A DNA stretch of 64,000 nucleotides from Bacteroidia bacterium. GTDB taxonomy: Bacteria > Bacteroidota > Bacteroidia > SpSt-205. Location: positions 342,224 through 406,223 of the forward strand of contig BPGW01000001.1 of NCBI GenBank assembly GCA_026003235.1, read 5' to 3'. The notes beneath the pieces are model-generated. The model saw only the letters and a list, made by a program, of their open reading frames with translations, made no database searches and was not told the DNA's origin. Position 1 is the first letter of the stretch. The number at the start of each line of letters is the position of its first letter. Below, piece by piece: positions 44,670 to 53,150 of the stretch. The translations under genes and the position numbers were made by a program.

Positions 44670-45661
44670 AATTCCTCTTTGTACGGCTCAGCAGCATGGG
44701 TGATGTGGTGCTTACCACCCCGCTGGTACGGGCGCTGGCCCAGCGTTATCCCCAGGCTGAGATCCACTTCCTCACGAAAGCCCCTTATGTACCCCTTCTG
44801 GCGCACCATCCGCTGGTGAAGGCCGTCCATGCCTGGCCGCCAAGGCCGGAGCTTGGGCAGCAGCGGTGGGAGGGCGTCATAGACCTCCAGAAAAACCTCC
44901 GCACGCTGCCTTTGCGGTGGCGGCTGCGCTATCGGTGCTTCACGACCTTTCCCAAGGAGAACCTGCGCAAGTGGCTCATGGTGCGGGGATGGGGCTGGTG
45001 GCGCCTGCGGCATGTGGTATTGCGGTATGGGGAGGCCTTGCGGCCGTGGGGCATTCGGCCAGAGGCCTTAGGCCCCTTAGAAGTGCATGTGCCCTCGGCG
45101 GTGCGGGGGCGGGTGCAGGCTTTCTGCGCTGCCGCAGGCCTCACCGGCAAGTGGATAGCGGTAGGACTGGGAGGCACCTACGCCACCAAGCGCTGGCCGA
45201 TAGCGTATTGGGGGGAGCTCCTACAGCGGCTTCAGGCGCCGGTCGCCCTCTTAGGGGGGGCGGCGGAGCGGTCTGACGCCGAAACCTTAGCCCGCCAGCT
45301 TAGCCAGCCGGTCTTGGTAGCAGCAGGCCAACTTGACCTGCTTGAGACGGCCGCTCTCATCGCAGAGGCGTCCCTCCTGCTGAGCCACGATACCGGCACG
45401 GCCCACCTGGGGGCCGCCATGGGCACCCCTACCGTCGTGCTGTGGGGCAATACCATCCCCGAATTCGGGATGGAACCCTGGCAAGTGCACCATGCCAACA
45501 TAGAAGCGATGCATCTAGCTTGCCGCCCCTGCAGCAAGCTGGGCTATGCCGTTTGCCCCCGCGGCCACCACGATTGCGTGCGGGCTCTCACGCCCGACTT
45601 TGTAGCGGCTCAGGTGTCGGCGTTTCTGGCCTCACTGCCACACCAGGCGAAAGGTCTGTAG
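44666..45661 (+). CDS. Glycosyltransferase family 9 (heptosyltransferase-like)
   Basis: A 331-residue GT-B enzyme: FLFVRLSSMGDVVLTTPLVRAL at the N-terminus, the second domain with IAVGLGGTYATKRWP, and the donor site LLSHDTGTAHLGAAMGTPTVVLWG. This is the ADP-heptose:LPS heptosyltransferase family, consistent with gmhA 6 kb away. The C-terminal CRPCSKLGYAVCPRGHHDC segment is typical of the family. The GTG at 44666 overlaps the preceding stop. The 3' end overlaps the convergent cargo gene by 30 bp. Confidence 0.9.
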   Translation: MKFLFVRLSSMGDVVLTTPLVRALAQRYPQAEIHFLTKAPYVPLLAHHPLVKAVHAWPPRPELGQQRWEGVIDLQKNLRTLPLRWRLRYRCFTTFPKENLRKWLMVRGWGWWRLRHVVLRYGEALRPWGIRPEALGPLEVHVPSAVRGRVQAFCAAAGLTGKWIAVGLGGTYATKRWPIAYWGELLQRLQAPVALLGGAAERSDAETLARQLSQPVLVAAGQLDLLETAALIAEASLLLSHDTGTAHLGAAMGTPTVVLWGNTIPEFGMEPWQVHHANIEAMHLACRPCSKLGYAVCPRGHHDCVRALTPDFVAAQVSAFLASLPHQAKGL

Positions 45662-48307
45662 CCCCGCAGTCGTCTCCACCTGCAAAAAGTATACCCCTGC
45701 GGTGGTGGGGGAAGGGAGCGTTAGGCTGCCTTCGGCGGCTTCACCCTGATGGCTGTACAGGATGCGGCCTGCTGCGTCGGTCAGCGCTATGCGAGGTCGC
45801 TCTCCATCGGGGAGGGCCCACAGGAGAACCGCCTCTTCTCCCACAGCACGCACCCGACGCTCCACCATTAGATACGCTCCCTCCGGCAGGATGACCGCCT
45901 CCGCCGGGTTGCTCATCAGGACGGCGCCCGTGGGCAGCTGTTGGCTCACCAGATAAAGGTACCGGCCAGGCGCTACCGGACCGTCTACATAGCTGTAGAC
46001 GTCCCCTTCCAGACGAGTTAGGGTCGTCCACTCACCTTCTAAGCCGGCCCGACGCATCACATAGAAATGCTGGTCGGGGTGTCGCTCGTTGACCGCCCAA
46101 GTAAGCGCTATATGGCTCCCGTCCTTCCGCTGCGCCCGAAGCTGCACATCCAGCGCCGACAGCACGCACGTCACCGTGTAGCGCTGCCGGAAGGTATGAC
46201 AGCACCCCTGGAAGGGATCACACAGCGTGAACTGTACAGTGTACTCTCCTGGAGCGGGAAACTGCGTCGTGAGGGGATTCAGAGAGGATGCCCCCGGCCC
46301 TTGAGCCTGGAAGCCAGGAGGGAAGTCCAGCAGCCACCATGAAAAGTGTGCGCAAGCCGCAGCCTGACAGGTGATAGGAAAGCAATCGCCATTTACATCA
46401 CAGGGCAGAACGCAAACTCCTCCGCACGACTTTACATACTGAGAGCAGGAGGGGTTGAAGGTGACATTTTGCCCAGCGCAGTAGGTGGCAGGGCTGATCG
46501 TGAAGCAGGCGGTGGGGGCGCGCTGCACCGTCACGGTGGTGGTGGCGGTGGCGTCAGGGCAGCCGCCCCCGTACTGCACGCGCACGCAGTAGGTGGTAGT
46601 GTTTACAGGGGCTACGGTGATCTGGTTAGCTGTAGCGCCGCTGGCGATAGGGGTTCCTGTACAGGTGCCATTGGCGTACCAGATGTAGTTGGTGGGCGCC
46701 GTGGGACCGTTTGAAACAGCCGTAAGGGTGACCCGAGAGCCCCGACAAATGCTGGGGTTGTTAGGGTCTATCGTGACGCTGCCCGTGATAGCGTTGACAG
46801 GGATAGAGAAATCAGTGTTGTTAGGGATGCAGGAGCCGCAGGGACTGCAAATCGTATTCCCGTCGGTTCCGGTTTTTACCCGCAGGGTGTAGGTGGTGCC
46901 AGGGGTTAGAGGGCCTGACAGCGTGAGCTGTATCTGTTGGGTCGTGGGAGGAGTGCCTGGCGTGCAGTTGAGGGGACTGGCGCCGGTGATCGTAGGCGCA
47001 CCTCCCGGAGCGGTGAACTGGAAGTCAGTGCCATTGGCTGCGACAGAGTTACAGTTTACAGGGGCGCTCAGGTTCACGATGACGGTGGTCGCGCCGCAGT
47101 TGTAAGTGAAGGAAGAGGGATTAGGCAGCTGATCGGTTACGACGATGGTGAAGCCGTAGGTGGCGGTATTGCGAACAGGGCAGTTGTTGTCTTGGAGGGT
47201 TACGTAGAAAGTGAAAGTCTGGCCGTTGGCTGAGGCAGGCGGTGTCCAGCAGAACTGACCGTTAGGGGTCGTGGTGTTGTTGCCGGTGATGTTGAAGGTG
47301 GCCCCAGAGGGCAGGTTGGTGTAGCTGACGGTGACGGGCTGGTTATCAGGGTCCCGAAACTGGAGGTTGAAGCACTGATTGCTGCCTGGGCAGAAGTAAG
47401 CGGTATAGGTGCCGGGGTTAGAAGGGTCATAAGGGTTGGCGGGGAGGGTGCCGTTGATGGCGCTGGACCGAGGTGGAGAGCCACTGCAGGTGATGACTCG
47501 TACTTGCATGTCGCGGATATATTCCCCGATGAGGGTGGAGCCGCGGTATTCGCGGATGAGGATACAGATGGGGCCGATGGCGAGGGCGTTAGGGGTCAGG
47601 CAGACGGTGCCGTTGGTGGTGTTTACGGTTGGGGGCGCAGTAGCAGGCAGAGGATTAGAGCCACTGCATCCACCAGGGCAGCTGCTGTTGTAGGTGACAG
47701 GCGTGTTGATGTCCGTGGAGCGGCAGTAGGTCAGCGATACTTCCAATCGGTCTCCGTCAGGGTCGCTCATGCCGGGATTGAAGCAGAAGGGTTGCCCGTT
47801 GCAGGCCAGGGCCGTAGGCGGATTGGTGAAGGTAGGGGTATTGTTGCAGGGGGCTGCCTGGGTGTTGAGGCGCGCAAAGATGTAGAAGTCTTCGTCGTTT
47901 GAGCCGGTGGTGATACTGGAGTTGCGACAGCAGTCAGAGAGAGACAAAATCCAGTCGTTACAGTTCTGAAGCTGGATGGTGCCCTCGTAGAAATGCTCCT
48001 CCCACCCGTAGGGCGCGCTGGAGTTGGCGCAGCGGCTTTGCTGCCCTGGACAGGTAGGGGTGATGTCCGTCACGCTGACGCGGTTGAGCGTGATGCTGCT
48101 ATTCACATTGCAGGAGGTGGACTGATAGCGGATAATGATGGTACTAGGCTGTTCTATGCCCGCGCAGTCCCGATAAACCCGCACCCGGATGCGATAGGTG
48201 GGGGGATTGGTGGAGGAGTTGAGACACTGAACGACAATCTCACCGCCCATGAGATGGCTCGCCCAAGCGAGACTAAGCAAGCCCGCAGAGAGAAAAGCGT
48301 ACCGCAT
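45632..48307 (-). CDS. Cysteine-rich surface protein with T9SS C-terminal domain
   Basis: An 891-residue exported protein: signal peptide MRYAFLSAGLLSLAWASHL, then MGGEIVVQCLN and RVRVYRDCAG, the standard opening of gliding-associated PKD surface proteins. Many Cys pairs (SDCCRN, CDVNGDC, CCHTF) and Asn/Thr/Pro-rich beta domains follow, then FNERHPDQHF-like fibronectin-type and a C-terminal sorting domain (DAAGRILYSHQG, AGVYFLQV, FRLVWQ). It is predicted T9SS cargo, perhaps an adhesin. The start at ATG 48307 is set by a TACCTTTG box 7 nt upstream; the frame stays open much further but over uvrC. Confidence 0.87.
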   Translation of the reverse strand: MRYAFLSAGLLSLAWASHLMGGEIVVQCLNSSTNPPTYRIRVRVYRDCAGIEQPSTIIIRYQSTSCNVNSSITLNRVSVTDITPTCPGQQSRCANSSAPYGWEEHFYEGTIQLQNCNDWILSLSDCCRNSSITTGSNDEDFYIFARLNTQAAPCNNTPTFTNPPTALACNGQPFCFNPGMSDPDGDRLEVSLTYCRSTDINTPVTYNSSCPGGCSGSNPLPATAPPTVNTTNGTVCLTPNALAIGPICILIREYRGSTLIGEYIRDMQVRVITCSGSPPRSSAINGTLPANPYDPSNPGTYTAYFCPGSNQCFNLQFRDPDNQPVTVSYTNLPSGATFNITGNNTTTPNGQFCWTPPASANGQTFTFYVTLQDNNCPVRNTATYGFTIVVTDQLPNPSSFTYNCGATTVIVNLSAPVNCNSVAANGTDFQFTAPGGAPTITGASPLNCTPGTPPTTQQIQLTLSGPLTPGTTYTLRVKTGTDGNTICSPCGSCIPNNTDFSIPVNAITGSVTIDPNNPSICRGSRVTLTAVSNGPTAPTNYIWYANGTCTGTPIASGATANQITVAPVNTTTYCVRVQYGGGCPDATATTTVTVQRAPTACFTISPATYCAGQNVTFNPSCSQYVKSCGGVCVLPCDVNGDCFPITCQAAACAHFSWWLLDFPPGFQAQGPGASSLNPLTTQFPAPGEYTVQFTLCDPFQGCCHTFRQRYTVTCVLSALDVQLRAQRKDGSHIALTWAVNERHPDQHFYVMRRAGLEGEWTTLTRLEGDVYSYVDGPVAPGRYLYLVSQQLPTGAVLMSNPAEAVILPEGAYLMVERRVRAVGEEAVLLWALPDGERPRIALTDAAGRILYSHQGEAAEGSLTLPSPTTAGVYFLQVETTAGLQTFRLVWQ

Positions 48308-48314
48308 ACCATAG

Positions 48315-48322
48315 CAAAGGTA
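48315..48322 (-). promoter_or_regulatory. Promoter -7 box of the Cys-rich cargo gene
   Basis: TACCTTTG on the minus strand, 7 nt before ATG 48307. Confidence 0.65.
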
Positions 48323-48371
48323 AGGTAAACTCGGTATACTTTGCAAAGTGTCTGAGGAAGGGGTTGTGTTG

Positions 48372-48379
48372 TATCTTCG
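48372..48379 (+). promoter_or_regulatory. Promoter -7 box of uvrC
   Basis: TATCTTCG (TTCG variant), 6 nt before ATG 48386. Confidence 0.55.
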
Positions 48380-48385
48380 CTGGGT

Positions 48386-50182
48386 ATGCGTGTGGAGGCG
48401 GCGCGAGAAGCCCTGCCGGACCTGCCGGGGGTGTACAAGTTTCTGGATGGGCGGGGGGAGGTGATATATGTAGGCAAGGCGCGCAACCTGCGCAAGCGGG
48501 TGCTCAGTTACTTCACCCGGGCAGAAGACCCCGCTTGCGACTACAAAACGCGCCTCCTTGTGCGCCACATAGCCCAGATTGAATGGATAGTCACAGACAC
48601 CGAGTGGGATGCGCTCCTGCTGGAAAACAACCTTATCAAGCACTACAAGCCCCGGTATAATGTGCTGCTCAAGGATGGGAAGACCTACCCCTATCTGTGT
48701 CTGACGGAGGAACCGTATCCGCGGCTGGTTTTTACCCGGCAGAAGGTCTACCAAGGCACCTATTATGGGCCGTTTCCTGGCGGGGGGATGCTTCGGAGCC
48801 TGATTGAGCTTTTTCAGGGGCTGTATAGGCTGCGGGATTGCGATCTCAAGCTCACCCCGGAGGGGGTAGCCCAAGGGCGCTTCCGGGCTTGTGTCAAGTA
48901 TTACATTGGCACTTGTGCAGGGCCTTGCATTGGCAAGCAATCGCACCAAGCGTATAGGGCGGTGGTGGAAGAGGTGCGGCAGCTCCTGGAGGGCCAATGG
49001 GAAGCGGTCCTGGCTGAAATAGACCGCCAGCGGCGTGAAGCGGCCGCTGAGCTGGACTTTGAGCGGGCTCACGAGCTAAAGAAACGGTTAGACCAACTGC
49101 GCGCCTACCAGCAGCGCAGCATCGTAGTAGACGCAGCGCAAGGGGATGTGGAAGCCTTTAGTTTCGTGGTGGGGGTTAGGGCGGGGGTGGCGCACCATTT
49201 GTCTGTGCGGGGTGGGCGCATCGTGGCTAGCCACACTTGGCAGTTTTCTGCCAGAGAATGGGCCGAAGCCCCCTATGAAGTGGTAGAACGGGTGATAGGC
49301 GCCTTAGCTGCCGACCAGGGCTACGTAGCTTCCCAAGTGCTTGTAGATGGGTGGCCGGCAGAGGTGCCCCTGCCCGAACTGGAAGGGATTACCTTTCTGG
49401 TGCCCGATACGCCGGAATGGGCCGAGCTGGCTATGCTGTGTCGTCGTACCGCATTGACCTTGGCGGAGGAGAAAAACGCCTTCTTTGCTCAGAAAGAAGA
49501 GAAGCGCCTGCAGGTGCTCAAAGCCCTGCAGGAGGTACTTCGGCTGCCTACCCTGCCCCGGCGTATAGAGTGCATAGACAACTCGCACTTGCAGGGGTCG
49601 CACCTCGTTTCGGCGGTTACGGTCTTTGTGGATGGGGAGCCCCGCCGCAGCGAATACCGGCGCTACATACTGGAGGAAGGGCCTGTAGCGGATGACTTTG
49701 CGGCCATGCGTGCGGTGGTCCGTCGCCGGTATGAAAAGCGCCTGCGCGAAGGGCTGCCCCTGCCCGACCTGATCCTCATAGACGGCGGAAAAGGCCAACT
49801 TTCTGCGGCGCGCGAAAGCCTTCAGGCGTTAGGCTTGGACATTCCCACCTTCGCCCTGGCTAAGAAGAGAGAAGAAATCTACACTCCTTACGCCAGCGAA
49901 CCCCTTTACATCGATCGGCGCAGTCCTGTCCTGCACCTTTTGCAGCGTATTCGGGATGAGACCCACGCTACGGCGGTAGGCTTTCATCGGCAGCGGCGGG
50001 ATGCGGCCACCCTCCGTACCGAGCTTATGGGCTTGCCCGGCATTGGTGAAAAGCTGGCAGAACGGCTCTTGGGACGCTTTGGGTCGCTGGAGCGGCTGCG
50101 GGCGGCTTCCCTCCAGGAGCTGGAGGAGGCCTTGGGTCCTCACCGTGCCCAGAAACTGTATGCCTACCTGCGAGAAAGGTAG
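48386..50182 (+). CDS. uvrC: Excinuclease ABC subunit C
   Basis: A 598-residue nucleotide-excision-repair nuclease. GIY-YIG domain (GVYKFLDGRGEVIYVGKARNL, about 15-95), a Cys cluster (CVKYYIGTCAGPCIG), UVR domain (about 205-235), the RNase H-like endonuclease with IDNSHLQGS and LILIDGGKGQL, and a C-terminal double helix-hairpin-helix (LMGLPGIGEKLAERLL). Complete. Confidence 0.96.
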   Translation: MRVEAAREALPDLPGVYKFLDGRGEVIYVGKARNLRKRVLSYFTRAEDPACDYKTRLLVRHIAQIEWIVTDTEWDALLLENNLIKHYKPRYNVLLKDGKTYPYLCLTEEPYPRLVFTRQKVYQGTYYGPFPGGGMLRSLIELFQGLYRLRDCDLKLTPEGVAQGRFRACVKYYIGTCAGPCIGKQSHQAYRAVVEEVRQLLEGQWEAVLAEIDRQRREAAAELDFERAHELKKRLDQLRAYQQRSIVVDAAQGDVEAFSFVVGVRAGVAHHLSVRGGRIVASHTWQFSAREWAEAPYEVVERVIGALAADQGYVASQVLVDGWPAEVPLPELEGITFLVPDTPEWAELAMLCRRTALTLAEEKNAFFAQKEEKRLQVLKALQEVLRLPTLPRRIECIDNSHLQGSHLVSAVTVFVDGEPRRSEYRRYILEEGPVADDFAAMRAVVRRRYEKRLREGLPLPDLILIDGGKGQLSAARESLQALGLDIPTFALAKKREEIYTPYASEPLYIDRRSPVLHLLQRIRDETHATAVGFHRQRRDAATLRTELMGLPGIGEKLAERLLGRFGSLERLRAASLQELEEALGPHRAQKLYAYLRER

Positions 50183-50195
50183 CCCCGCAAAGTCC

Positions 50196-50203
50196 TACCT
50201 TTG
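50196..50203 (+). promoter_or_regulatory. Promoter -7 box of the DUF721 gene
   Basis: TACCTTTG, 6 nt before ATG 50210, 13 bp after the uvrC stop. Confidence 0.65.
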
Positions 50204-50209
50204 CGTTGG

Positions 50210-50482
50210 ATGAAGTCTGTAGGGGATCTACTTCAGGCGTTTTTTTCGGGTCGGTTGGGACCTTCGGCTTCGGGGGAGGCCGCCCTTCGCGAAGTTTGGC
50301 TGCGCCTTACGGGGTCCCAAGTGGCCGAGGCTACCCGAGCACTGACCCTGCGGCGCGGTACGCTCACCGTTCAGCTTAACGACCCCCTCCTGCGCCAAGA
50401 GCTGATGTACAGGGCGGACGAACTGGCTCTCCTTTTCCGACAAGCGGGTTTCCCACAAGTGCGGCGGGTACGAATCCAATAA
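50210..50482 (+). CDS. DUF721 family protein
   Basis: A 90-residue protein of the DUF721 (DciA-related) group: KSVGDLLQAFFSG, the REVWLRLTGSQVAEATRAL helix and the strand GTLTVQLNDPLLRQELMYR. DUF721 includes DciA, the ancestral replicative helicase loader, so a role in DnaB loading is possible but not shown by sequence alone. Confidence 0.82.
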   Translation: MKSVGDLLQAFFSGRLGPSASGEAALREVWLRLTGSQVAEATRALTLRRGTLTVQLNDPLLRQELMYRADELALLFRQAGFPQVRRVRIQ

Positions 50483-50484
50483 GT

Positions 50485-50492
50485 TACCTTTG
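50485..50492 (+). promoter_or_regulatory. Promoter -7 box of the STAS gene
   Basis: TACCTTTG, 5 nt before ATG 50498. Confidence 0.65.
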
Positions 50493-50497
50493 TGCAA

Positions 50498-50860
50498 ATG
50501 GCCTTCAATCCTGACTTGAATATGACTTACTCACAAGAGCAGCAAGGGAATGTATTGATTTTCCGCCTGGAAGGCAGCCTGATGGGGGACACCACCCAGC
50601 AGCAATTCAAAGAAACCCTGTTGCGCCTTCTGGAAGCCGGCCAGAAAAACTTCATTCTTGACATGTCTGCGGTCCGAAATGTCAACAGTTCCGGCTTAGG
50701 TTCGTTGATTACGCTTTTTTCTCGCACTCGGTCAGCTGGTGGAGAGTTCATTTTAGCTTCTCTGCCTGCTAATGTGCGAAATCTCCTCCATATCACTCGG
50801 TTGGATACCGTCTTTACTATCAAAGAGAGCGTAGCGGAAGCCTTGCAGAGTTTTCAGTAA
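50498..50860 (+). CDS. STAS domain anti-sigma factor antagonist
   Basis: A 120-residue single STAS domain of the SpoIIAA type: GNVLIFRLEGSLMGD, then KNFILDMSAVRNVNSSGLGSLI in which the Ser-Ser pair is the usual phosphorylation site for an anti-sigma kinase. The partner kinase is not nearby. The leaderless model selects ATG 50498; a second ATG at 50522 would give the more typical family N-terminus, with a 24-nt leader and no clear Shine-Dalgarno. Confidence 0.88.
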   Translation: MAFNPDLNMTYSQEQQGNVLIFRLEGSLMGDTTQQQFKETLLRLLEAGQKNFILDMSAVRNVNSSGLGSLITLFSRTRSAGGEFILASLPANVRNLLHITRLDTVFTIKESVAEALQSFQ

Positions 50861-50864
50861 GGGT

Positions 50865-52034
50865 GTGCAGGTAGATGTTGTTTTGGGGCTGCAGTGGGGG
50901 GATGAGGGCAAGGGGAAGGTTGTAGACGTACTGGCTGGGGCTTATCCGGTGGTGGCGCGCTTCCAGGGCGGGCCTAATGCAGGGCATACCCTCTACTACC
51001 AAGGGCAGAAGGTGGTGCTCCACCAAGTGCCTTCGGGCATCTTTCATGAGGGGGTGTATTGTCTTATTGGAGATGGGGTGGTGCTGGATCCGGAGGTGTT
51101 GTGGCGGGAGGTGGAAGGGCTGCGGGCCTTGGGCATCCAGGCGGAAGAGCGGCTTGTGGTCAGCCAGCGAGCGCATCTGATCTTGCCCGTGCATCGTTGG
51201 CTGGAGGAAGTCTCCGCTGAAGGCGAGAAAATCGGCACCACGCGCCGGGGGATAGGACCGGCTTATGCGGACCGGTACGCTCGTCGGGGCATCCCCGTAG
51301 CTTGGATAGACCGCCCTGACTTTGTCCAGCAAGTAGAGGCTTTGACGCGCTATCATGCGGCGCGCTTTGGAGCCGAACCCCCGCCTTTTTCACAAGCTTT
51401 CTGGGCAGGAATAGACCTTCTTCGCCGGCTGCTTCGCGTGGAAGTCTTTGCTTGGCTCTCGCAGTTTGAGGTCGTGCTGGCGGAGGGCTCGCAAGGGACA
51501 ATGCTGGATGTATTTGCGGGCACTTACCCCTATGTGACTTCCTCTCATACGACGGTGGCGGGGGTGCTGGCGGGGCTGGCCGTGCCGCCTCAGGTGATCC
51601 GGCAGGTGTACGGCGTGACCAAAGCTTACGCCACCCGGGTAGGGGAGGGGCCCTTCCCGACGGAAATCCATGGCCAGCTGGCGCAATGGCTCCAAGAAAG
51701 AGGAGGCGAACGGGGTTCTACGACAGGGCGGCTGCGCCGCTGTGGGTGGCTGGATCTGGTGGCGCTGCGCTACGCCGTGCGCCTAAATGGCGTTACCCAC
51801 CTGGCGCTGACCAAAGCCGATGTGCTGTGCGGCCTACCCGAAGTGCGCGTGCGGGTGGGCGGGCCCGATGACAACCCCACCTATGCCCATCTGAAAGGAT
51901 GGACAAGCTTACAAGATCCAGCCTTTGAAGCTTTCTTGGCCTTTCTGGAAGCCGAACTGGGGGTACCGGTATGGGGCCTTTCTACAGGGCCCGGGCGCGA
52001 AGAATGGCTTTTACGCTCCGCGCTTCGCGCTTGA
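50865..52034 (+). CDS. purA: Adenylosuccinate synthase, compact form
   Basis: The enzyme that joins IMP and aspartate with GTP. Motifs: VLGLQWGDEGKGKVVD (GTP P-loop), GGPNAGHTL, IGTTRRGIGPAYADR, GSQGTMLDVFAGTYPYVTSSHTT, and GSTTGRLRRCGWLD; C-terminal [11 protein letters not shown]. At 389 residues it is about 40 short of the usual 425-430, the loss being in the C-terminal part after LTKADVLCGL, with the catalytic loops kept. GTG start 4 bp after the STAS stop. The 3' end overlaps trpS. Confidence 0.94.
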   Translation: MQVDVVLGLQWGDEGKGKVVDVLAGAYPVVARFQGGPNAGHTLYYQGQKVVLHQVPSGIFHEGVYCLIGDGVVLDPEVLWREVEGLRALGIQAEERLVVSQRAHLILPVHRWLEEVSAEGEKIGTTRRGIGPAYADRYARRGIPVAWIDRPDFVQQVEALTRYHAARFGAEPPPFSQAFWAGIDLLRRLLRVEVFAWLSQFEVVLAEGSQGTMLDVFAGTYPYVTSSHTTVAGVLAGLAVPPQVIRQVYGVTKAYATRVGEGPFPTEIHGQLAQWLQERGGERGSTTGRLRRCGWLDLVALRYAVRLNGVTHLALTKADVLCGLPEVRVRVGGPDDNPTYAHLKGWTSLQDPAFEAFLAFLEAELGVPVWGLSTGPGREEWLLRSALRA

Positions 52035-53010
52035 GAAAGCGCGGCCCAGCACGGCTTGGCGAACTTTCGCAAGCGTCTGGTGTGCTACGGCGCGGGCTTT
52101 TTCTGCGCCAGCTTGCAGGATAGCCTCCAGTTCGTCGGGGTGGCGCTGCCAGTAAGCGTAAGCTTCGCGTTCCCGAGCAAAGCGCGTCACCAAGGCTTCG
52201 TACAAGCGCTTGTTTGGCTTGGCCGTAGCCGTAGCCTCCTTCCAGGTAACGGCGGCGCATCTCGGCCACGGCGTCGGAAGGCGCTACCACCGAGTACAGT
52301 TTGAAGACAGTGCAGGTATCAGGGTTTTTGGGGGCCTCTACCGGCGTGGAGTCCGTAACAATGCGTTTGACTCGCTTGTGGAGTTCTTGGAGATCCCCAA
52401 GCACATCCAGGGTGTTGCCGTAGCTTTTGCTCATCTTGCGGCCATCTATGCCTGGTAAGACCATGACTTCCTCCCGAAAGACAGGCTCTGGTAGGGGGAA
52501 TACTTCCCCATAAGTGCGATTGAAAGCGCCTGCTAAGTCTCGGGTGATTTCAAGGTGTTGTTTTTGATCTTTGCCCACGGGCACGAGCGTAGCCTCATAC
52601 AGGAGGATGTCGGCTGCCATCAGCACAGGATACGTGAAGAGCCCCGCCGAGACCTCGGCGAGGTTGGCCGATTTTTCTTTGAAGGAATGGGCGTTGGCGA
52701 GCATGGGGTAGGGCGTCAAGCACCCTAAGTACCAGGCCAGTTCGCATACTTCGGGGACGTCCGATTGCCGGAAAAAGACATGTTTTTCTGGGTCCAGCCC
52801 GCAAGCCAGCCAAGCGGCGGCTACGGCGTAGGTGTTTTCTCGGAGGGTGGGGCCGTCGTGTACGGTGGTGAGCGCATGCAGGTCGGCAATGAAGAGGAAG
52901 GCCGGTTCGTCTTGGGCGTTGGCCAGCTGGATGGCCGGCAAAATAGCCCCAAGCAGGTTGCCCAGGTGGGGCTTACCCGAACTCTGGATGCCGGTCAGGA
53001 CCCGGCTCAT
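51982..53010 (-). CDS. trpS: Tryptophanyl-tRNA synthetase with C-terminal frameshift
   Basis: Class I synthetase: [16 protein letters not shown] contains the HIGH-like motif, and [13 protein letters not shown] the KMSKS loop. The frame is normal to GGYGYGQAK, about residue 268, after which it continues into an unlike Arg/Ser-rich tail ending at 51982. The expected helical tail ([20 protein letters not shown], then [15 protein letters not shown]) is encoded one base out of frame at 52205-52011. An indel near the AAA at about 52218 would restore a 333-residue enzyme ending at 52011. The start overlaps the bTHX stop (ATGA). Confidence 0.9.
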   Translation of the reverse strand: MSRVLTGIQSSGKPHLGNLLGAILPAIQLANAQDEPAFLFIADLHALTTVHDGPTLRENTYAVAAAWLACGLDPEKHVFFRQSDVPEVCELAWYLGCLTPYPMLANAHSFKEKSANLAEVSAGLFTYPVLMAADILLYEATLVPVGKDQKQHLEITRDLAGAFNRTYGEVFPLPEPVFREEVMVLPGIDGRKMSKSYGNTLDVLGDLQELHKRVKRIVTDSTPVEAPKNPDTCTVFKLYSVVAPSDAVAEMRRRYLEGGYGYGQAKQALVRSLGDALCSGTRSLRLLAAPPRRTGGYPASWRRKSPRRSTPDACESSPSRAGPRFLKREARSVKAILRARAL

Positions 53011-53132
53011 GCTTTAGCCGACGGCTGGGTGCCGGGGAGCGGATGCTTGTTTTTGGGTTTGCGGGGGCGGAACTTCCCAAAAGTGCCTCGCCAGATCTTG
53101 CCTCGGCGCGTGCGTCGATCGCCTTTTCCCAT
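53007..53132 (-). CDS. 30S ribosomal protein bTHX
   Basis: A 41-residue very basic protein beginning [20 protein letters not shown], which matches the THX (Thx) family of tiny 30S proteins that stabilise the head of the small subunit in Thermus and occur widely in Bacteroidota. The basic RPRKPKNKH stretch follows. It is longer at the C-terminus than the 26-residue Thermus protein. ATG 53132 lies 4 nt after a TACCTTTG box and the stop overlaps trpS (ATGA). Confidence 0.88.
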   Translation of the reverse strand: MGKGDRRTRRGKIWRGTFGKFRPRKPKNKHPLPGTQPSAKA

Positions 53133-53136
53133 GGTG

Positions 53137-53144
53137 CAAAGGTA
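53137..53144 (-). promoter_or_regulatory. Promoter -7 box of bTHX-trpS
   Basis: TACCTTTG on the minus strand, 4 nt before ATG 53132 and just past the clpX stop. Confidence 0.65.
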
Positions 53145-53150
53145 AGGGTT

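Noticed and set aside
46067-48328. Series of plus-strand frames within the cargo gene region
   Set aside because: They are antisense shadows of the 891-residue protein, low in complexity and lacking starts with promoter boxes.
48308-49072. Upstream extension of the Cys-rich cargo gene frame
   Set aside because: It runs antisense through uvrC; the signal peptide and promoter box place the start at 48307.
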